Shown: in pieces, positions 42,912 to 44,652 of the stretch
Position numbering within the stretch: the stretch's first letter is position 1
Layout of the letters: each line of letters opens with the position of its first letter
DNA from: an uncultured Clostridia bacterium
GTDB lineage: Bacteria > Bacillota > Clostridia > Christensenellales > UBA3700
NCBI GenBank assembly: GCA_945992255.1
Contig: CAMFVQ010000053.1
Coordinates: 1 to 44,652, forward strand
DNA: 44,652 bases
Direction: 5' to 3'
Notes under the pieces: generated by a model
What the model was told of the DNA's origin: nothing
Database searches by the model: none
The model's input: the letters and a program-made list of their open reading frames with translations, nothing else
Program-made: the position numbers and the translations under genes

Positions 42912-42940
42912 ATTGTAGCATTGTTTGATATATTTGTCAA
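42912..42940 (-). promoter_or_regulatory. Sigma-A promoter of rnpB
   Basis: TTGACA (42935-42940) and TACAAT (42912-42917) are spaced 17 bp apart. The predicted start site near 42905-42908 coincides with the 5' end of P1. Confidence 0.8.
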
Positions 42941-43087
42941 AAAAAATGATACAAAACGCTCTCAATTCTACTATTTTGCACAATTTTACATTTTGTGAAA
43001 ATATTTTGATAGGGCTTTGGCTAAAAACAACATACAAATATTGTTTTGATTGGAAATTCAGATATCAGTTTTCGGCAAGTTTTAGTT

Positions 43088-43789
43088 TTACAACTCGATA
43101 TTGCTCTCAACTAGATATTCTCTGAGTTTTAGCAATGCTTTGGTCTCTATCCGTGATACATAAGAACGTGATATTTTGAGTTTTTTGCCTATCTCTCGCT
43201 GAGTCAACGGCTCGTTGTCATCAAGTCCATATCTAAGTGCAATTATCTCGTATTCTCGATTATCCAACACTTTGCGAACAATCACACCTAGTTTTTCCTT
43301 GACAATTTCGCTCTCGACTTTGGCACTTACACTCTCTTCATCTACACAAAGTAGGTCAATGAGTGCCACTTCGTTGCCATCTTTGTCATAACTGACAGGC
43401 TCATAAAGCGACTTGTTGGCTTTTATCTTTTTGGTTGCTCTGAGCATCATCAAAATCTCGTTTTCGATACACCTTGCTGCATAAGTTGCCAACCTTGTAC
43501 CCTTGCCTGCCTTGTATGTATTGATAGCTTTGACCAATCCAATCGAGCCTACACTGAGTAATTCATCGTTGTCATTGTAGCTAGAATATTTCTTGGCAAC
43601 ATGTGCGATAAGTCGCATATTGTGTTTGACAAGCTCTTCTTTGGCCCTCTCATCACCTTGCCACATTTTTTCGAGTAGTTGCCTCTCGACATCTTCGGAC
43701 AACGGCTGAGCAAAGCTGTTGTTCTGTTTGACATAGCCTGTAAAAAAGAAAATATTGCTAAGTAGTGCAAAAATTGAACTGAGTACCAT
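43088..43789 (-). CDS. sigK: Sporulation sigma factor SigK (pro-sigma-K)
   Basis: Sigma-K is the late mother-cell sigma factor. The 233-residue product begins with a hydrophobic pro-sequence of about 18 residues; by alignment with B. subtilis, cleavage is expected before YVKQNNSF (about residue 19). Region 2 is clear (LLSVGSIGLVKAINTY and GTRLATYAARCIENEILM), as is region 4 (LTQREIGKKLKISRSYVSRIE). The frame is intact, with no skin-like element splitting the gene. AGGTGA stands before the ATG. It relies on proteolysis in the SpoIVB pathway, and spoIVB is at the left end of this window. Confidence 0.95.
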   Translation of the reverse strand: MVLSSIFALLSNIFFFTGYVKQNNSFAQPLSEDVERQLLEKMWQGDERAKEELVKHNMRLIAHVAKKYSSYNDNDELLSVGSIGLVKAINTYKAGKGTRLATYAARCIENEILMMLRATKKIKANKSLYEPVSYDKDGNEVALIDLLCVDEESVSAKVESEIVKEKLGVIVRKVLDNREYEIIALRYGLDDNEPLTQREIGKKLKISRSYVSRIETKALLKLREYLVESNIEL

Positions 43790-43825
43790 ATTTCACCTAA
43801 GATAGCTTATGTCGAAAAATGTAGA

Positions 43826-43855
43826 ATTATTATGATTTTGAAAATTCTATATTAT
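43826..43855 (-). promoter_or_regulatory. Possible sigma-E/sigma-K type promoter of sigK
   Basis: ATAATAT (43849-43855) and CATAATAAT (43826-43834) are spaced 14 bp apart, close to the sigma-E pattern known from Bacillus. The AT-rich context makes this tentative. The rest of the gap (43790-43955) shows nothing else clear. Confidence 0.3.
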
Positions 43856-43955
43856 TTTGACTTCAATTCGAGTCTATAAAAGATACAAAATGTACAATCT
43901 ATTGTGATAGCTGAAAAAACTGCATAAATTTGCTACAATTTTGCGAAAAATTGCA

Positions 43956-43983
43956 CAAAAAAGGATAGCAAAGCCACTATCCT
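43956..43983 (-). terminator. Intrinsic terminator of nrdR
   Basis: AGGATAG (43962-43968) and CTATCCT (43977-43983) form a perfect 7-bp stem with an 8-nt loop, followed on the minus strand by six T. It lies 14 bp after the nrdR stop. Confidence 0.88.
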
Positions 43984-43996
43984 AGAATATATATTG

Positions 43997-44467
43997 TTAT
44001 TGATTGTTCCTGTCTTTGTCTTTTAGAATTTGGTTGATTTCGCTCAGCCAACTGTTGATATCTTTGAATTGGCGATAAATTGCCGCAAAACGAACATATG
44101 CTACATCATCGATATCTTTCAAGCCTTCCATAACATACTCGCCGATTTGAGTTGAGGTCACTTCACCTTCGTGTTCGTTGTGAATTTTCATCTCAATATC
44201 CGATACAAGTTTGTCGATTTGGTCGATAGATACAGGGCGTTTTTCGCATGCTTTCACAATGCCATTCTTGACTTTTTGTGGCGAAAAAAGTTGTCTATAT
44301 CCAGTCTTTTTGATGACCATAATAGGTGTCGTTTCGATTGTTTCGTAAGTGGTAAATCTCTTTCCACAATGATTGCATTCTCTTCTTCGGCGAATAACAG
44401 TGGCATCTTCGTTGACTCTGCTGTCAACTACCTTGTCATCGTCCCAACCACAATATATGCACTTCAT
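43997..44467 (-). CDS. nrdR: NrdR, ribonucleotide reductase repressor
   Basis: NrdR is a zinc-ribbon and ATP-cone protein that represses ribonucleotide reductase genes when dATP is high. The 156-residue product begins MKCIYCGWDDDKVVDSR, with the second zinc pair CNHCGKRF (about 31-38), followed by the ATP-cone (about 47-140, VIKKTGYRQLFSPQKVKNGI). ATG 44467 has GGGAGGA upstream. It has its own promoter and terminator and forms a single-gene unit. Confidence 0.97.
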   Translation of the reverse strand: MKCIYCGWDDDKVVDSRVNEDATVIRRRRECNHCGKRFTTYETIETTPIMVIKKTGYRQLFSPQKVKNGIVKACEKRPVSIDQIDKLVSDIEMKIHNEHEGEVTSTQIGEYVMEGLKDIDDVAYVRFAAIYRQFKDINSWLSEINQILKDKDRNNQ

Positions 44468-44503
44468 ATTTCCTCCCAACACTACATTTGGTAGTTCAAT
44501 TTT

Positions 44504-44531
44504 ATTATACTACAAAATTGTGGTGTGTCAA
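44504..44531 (-). promoter_or_regulatory. Sigma-A promoter of nrdR
   Basis: TTGACA (44526-44531) and TATAAT (44504-44509) are spaced 16 bp apart. A small inverted repeat ACTAC/GTAGT (44481-44495) lies in the leader between the start site and the ribosome site; no NrdR box was recognised. Confidence 0.65.
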
Positions 44532-44579
44532 TAGAAAAATTTTGAAGGACGGTGTCAAGTATTTTAGGCATAAATTTTT

Positions 44580-44652
44580 TTATTTTTGCGATAAAAATGA
44601 TTTTAGCATTTGCAGCTCCTCTCCGACGACTCCACTTAGTGCAGGTATCGAG
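44580..44652 (-). CDS. Possible 3' end of an upstream gene (partial)
   Basis: On the minus strand a frame entering from the right edge stays open for 23 codons and ends in TAA at 44580-44582 (it ends LQMLKSFLSQK). The stretch at 44614-44652 is clearly richer in G and C than its surroundings. It may be the C-terminus of a protein that I cannot name, or part of a repeat element. Too short to decide. Confidence 0.3.
   Translation of the reverse strand, partial: SIPALSGVVGEELQMLKSFLSQK

Noticed and set aside
42615-43037. Short frames across rnpB on both strands
   Set aside because: The sequence is RNase P RNA with all conserved core elements; frames inside it are accidental.
44468-44531. An NrdR box controlling nrdR itself
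   Set aside because: The small ACTAC/GTAGT inverted repeat does not match the known box pattern, and no second box is nearby.

Overview
The window is a single, almost gap-free chromosomal stretch from an AT-rich, endospore-forming Firmicute. The gene content points to an uncultured gut-type member of class Clostridia; the sequence alone does not give the genus. Evidence for this is the complete spoIIIA operon, spoIVB, an uninterrupted sigK with a pro-sequence, argR-recN linkage, Shine-Dalgarno sites of the AAGGAG/GGAGG type, and a type A RNase P RNA. Every convincing gene lies on the minus strand, so transcription runs from high to low coordinates; the plus-strand ORFs are antisense shadows.

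Right to left (direction of transcription): nrdR; sigK; rnpB (RNase P RNA); rarA; an ABC-2 type exporter pair; ruvX; and a DUF1292 (YrzB-like) gene with a cysteine-rich tail. Next come rpsB-tsf-pyrH and the frr-[58-aa gene]-uppS-cdsA-dxr-rseP-ispG run, covering ribosome recycling, undecaprenyl/phospholipid precursor synthesis, the MEP pathway and a site-2 protease. A gene stands in the usual polC position but encodes only the PolC N-terminal region, OB fold and DEDDh exonuclease. It is followed by rimP-nusA-ylxR-ylxQ-infB-rbfA-nrnA-truB-ribF-nfo, then pepP-efp, and then spoIIIAA to AH.

The left third is asp23-nusB-folD-xseA-xseB-ispA-(CNNM-like membrane protein)-dxs-tlyA-nadK-argR-recN-spoIVB. 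It ends at the left edge in two copies of an 85-bp noncoding repeat. Many neighbours overlap by 4 to 40 bp, so most of the window is a few long translationally coupled operons. I could place good sigma-A promoters for nrdR, rnpB, rarA, the DUF1292 gene, rpsB, frr, rimP, pepP, asp23 and nadK, and strong intrinsic terminators after nrdR, rnpB, the DUF1292 gene, tsf (attenuator-like), pyrH, efp and spoIVB.

The genes form one housekeeping-plus-sporulation block: translation (rpsB, tsf, frr, infB, rbfA, rimP, truB, efp, tlyA), isoprenoid and envelope lipid supply (dxs, dxr, ispG, ispA, uppS, cdsA), transcription control (nusA, nusB, argR, nrdR, sigK), DNA repair (recN, xseAB, nfo, ruvX, rarA) and forespore engulfment/feeding-tube and pro-sigma-K signalling (spoIIIA, spoIVB, sigK). 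No mobile element, CRISPR array, prophage or defence island is present.

The most noteworthy points are the polymerase-less PolC remnant kept intact in the polC locus, a SpoIIIAG lacking the large insertion of its ring domain, an 11-cysteine repeat tail on the YrzB-like protein, a 58-residue gene coupled on both sides between frr and uppS, and three strong promoters placed so close to start codons (rarA, nadK, pepP) that leaderless mRNAs are predicted.
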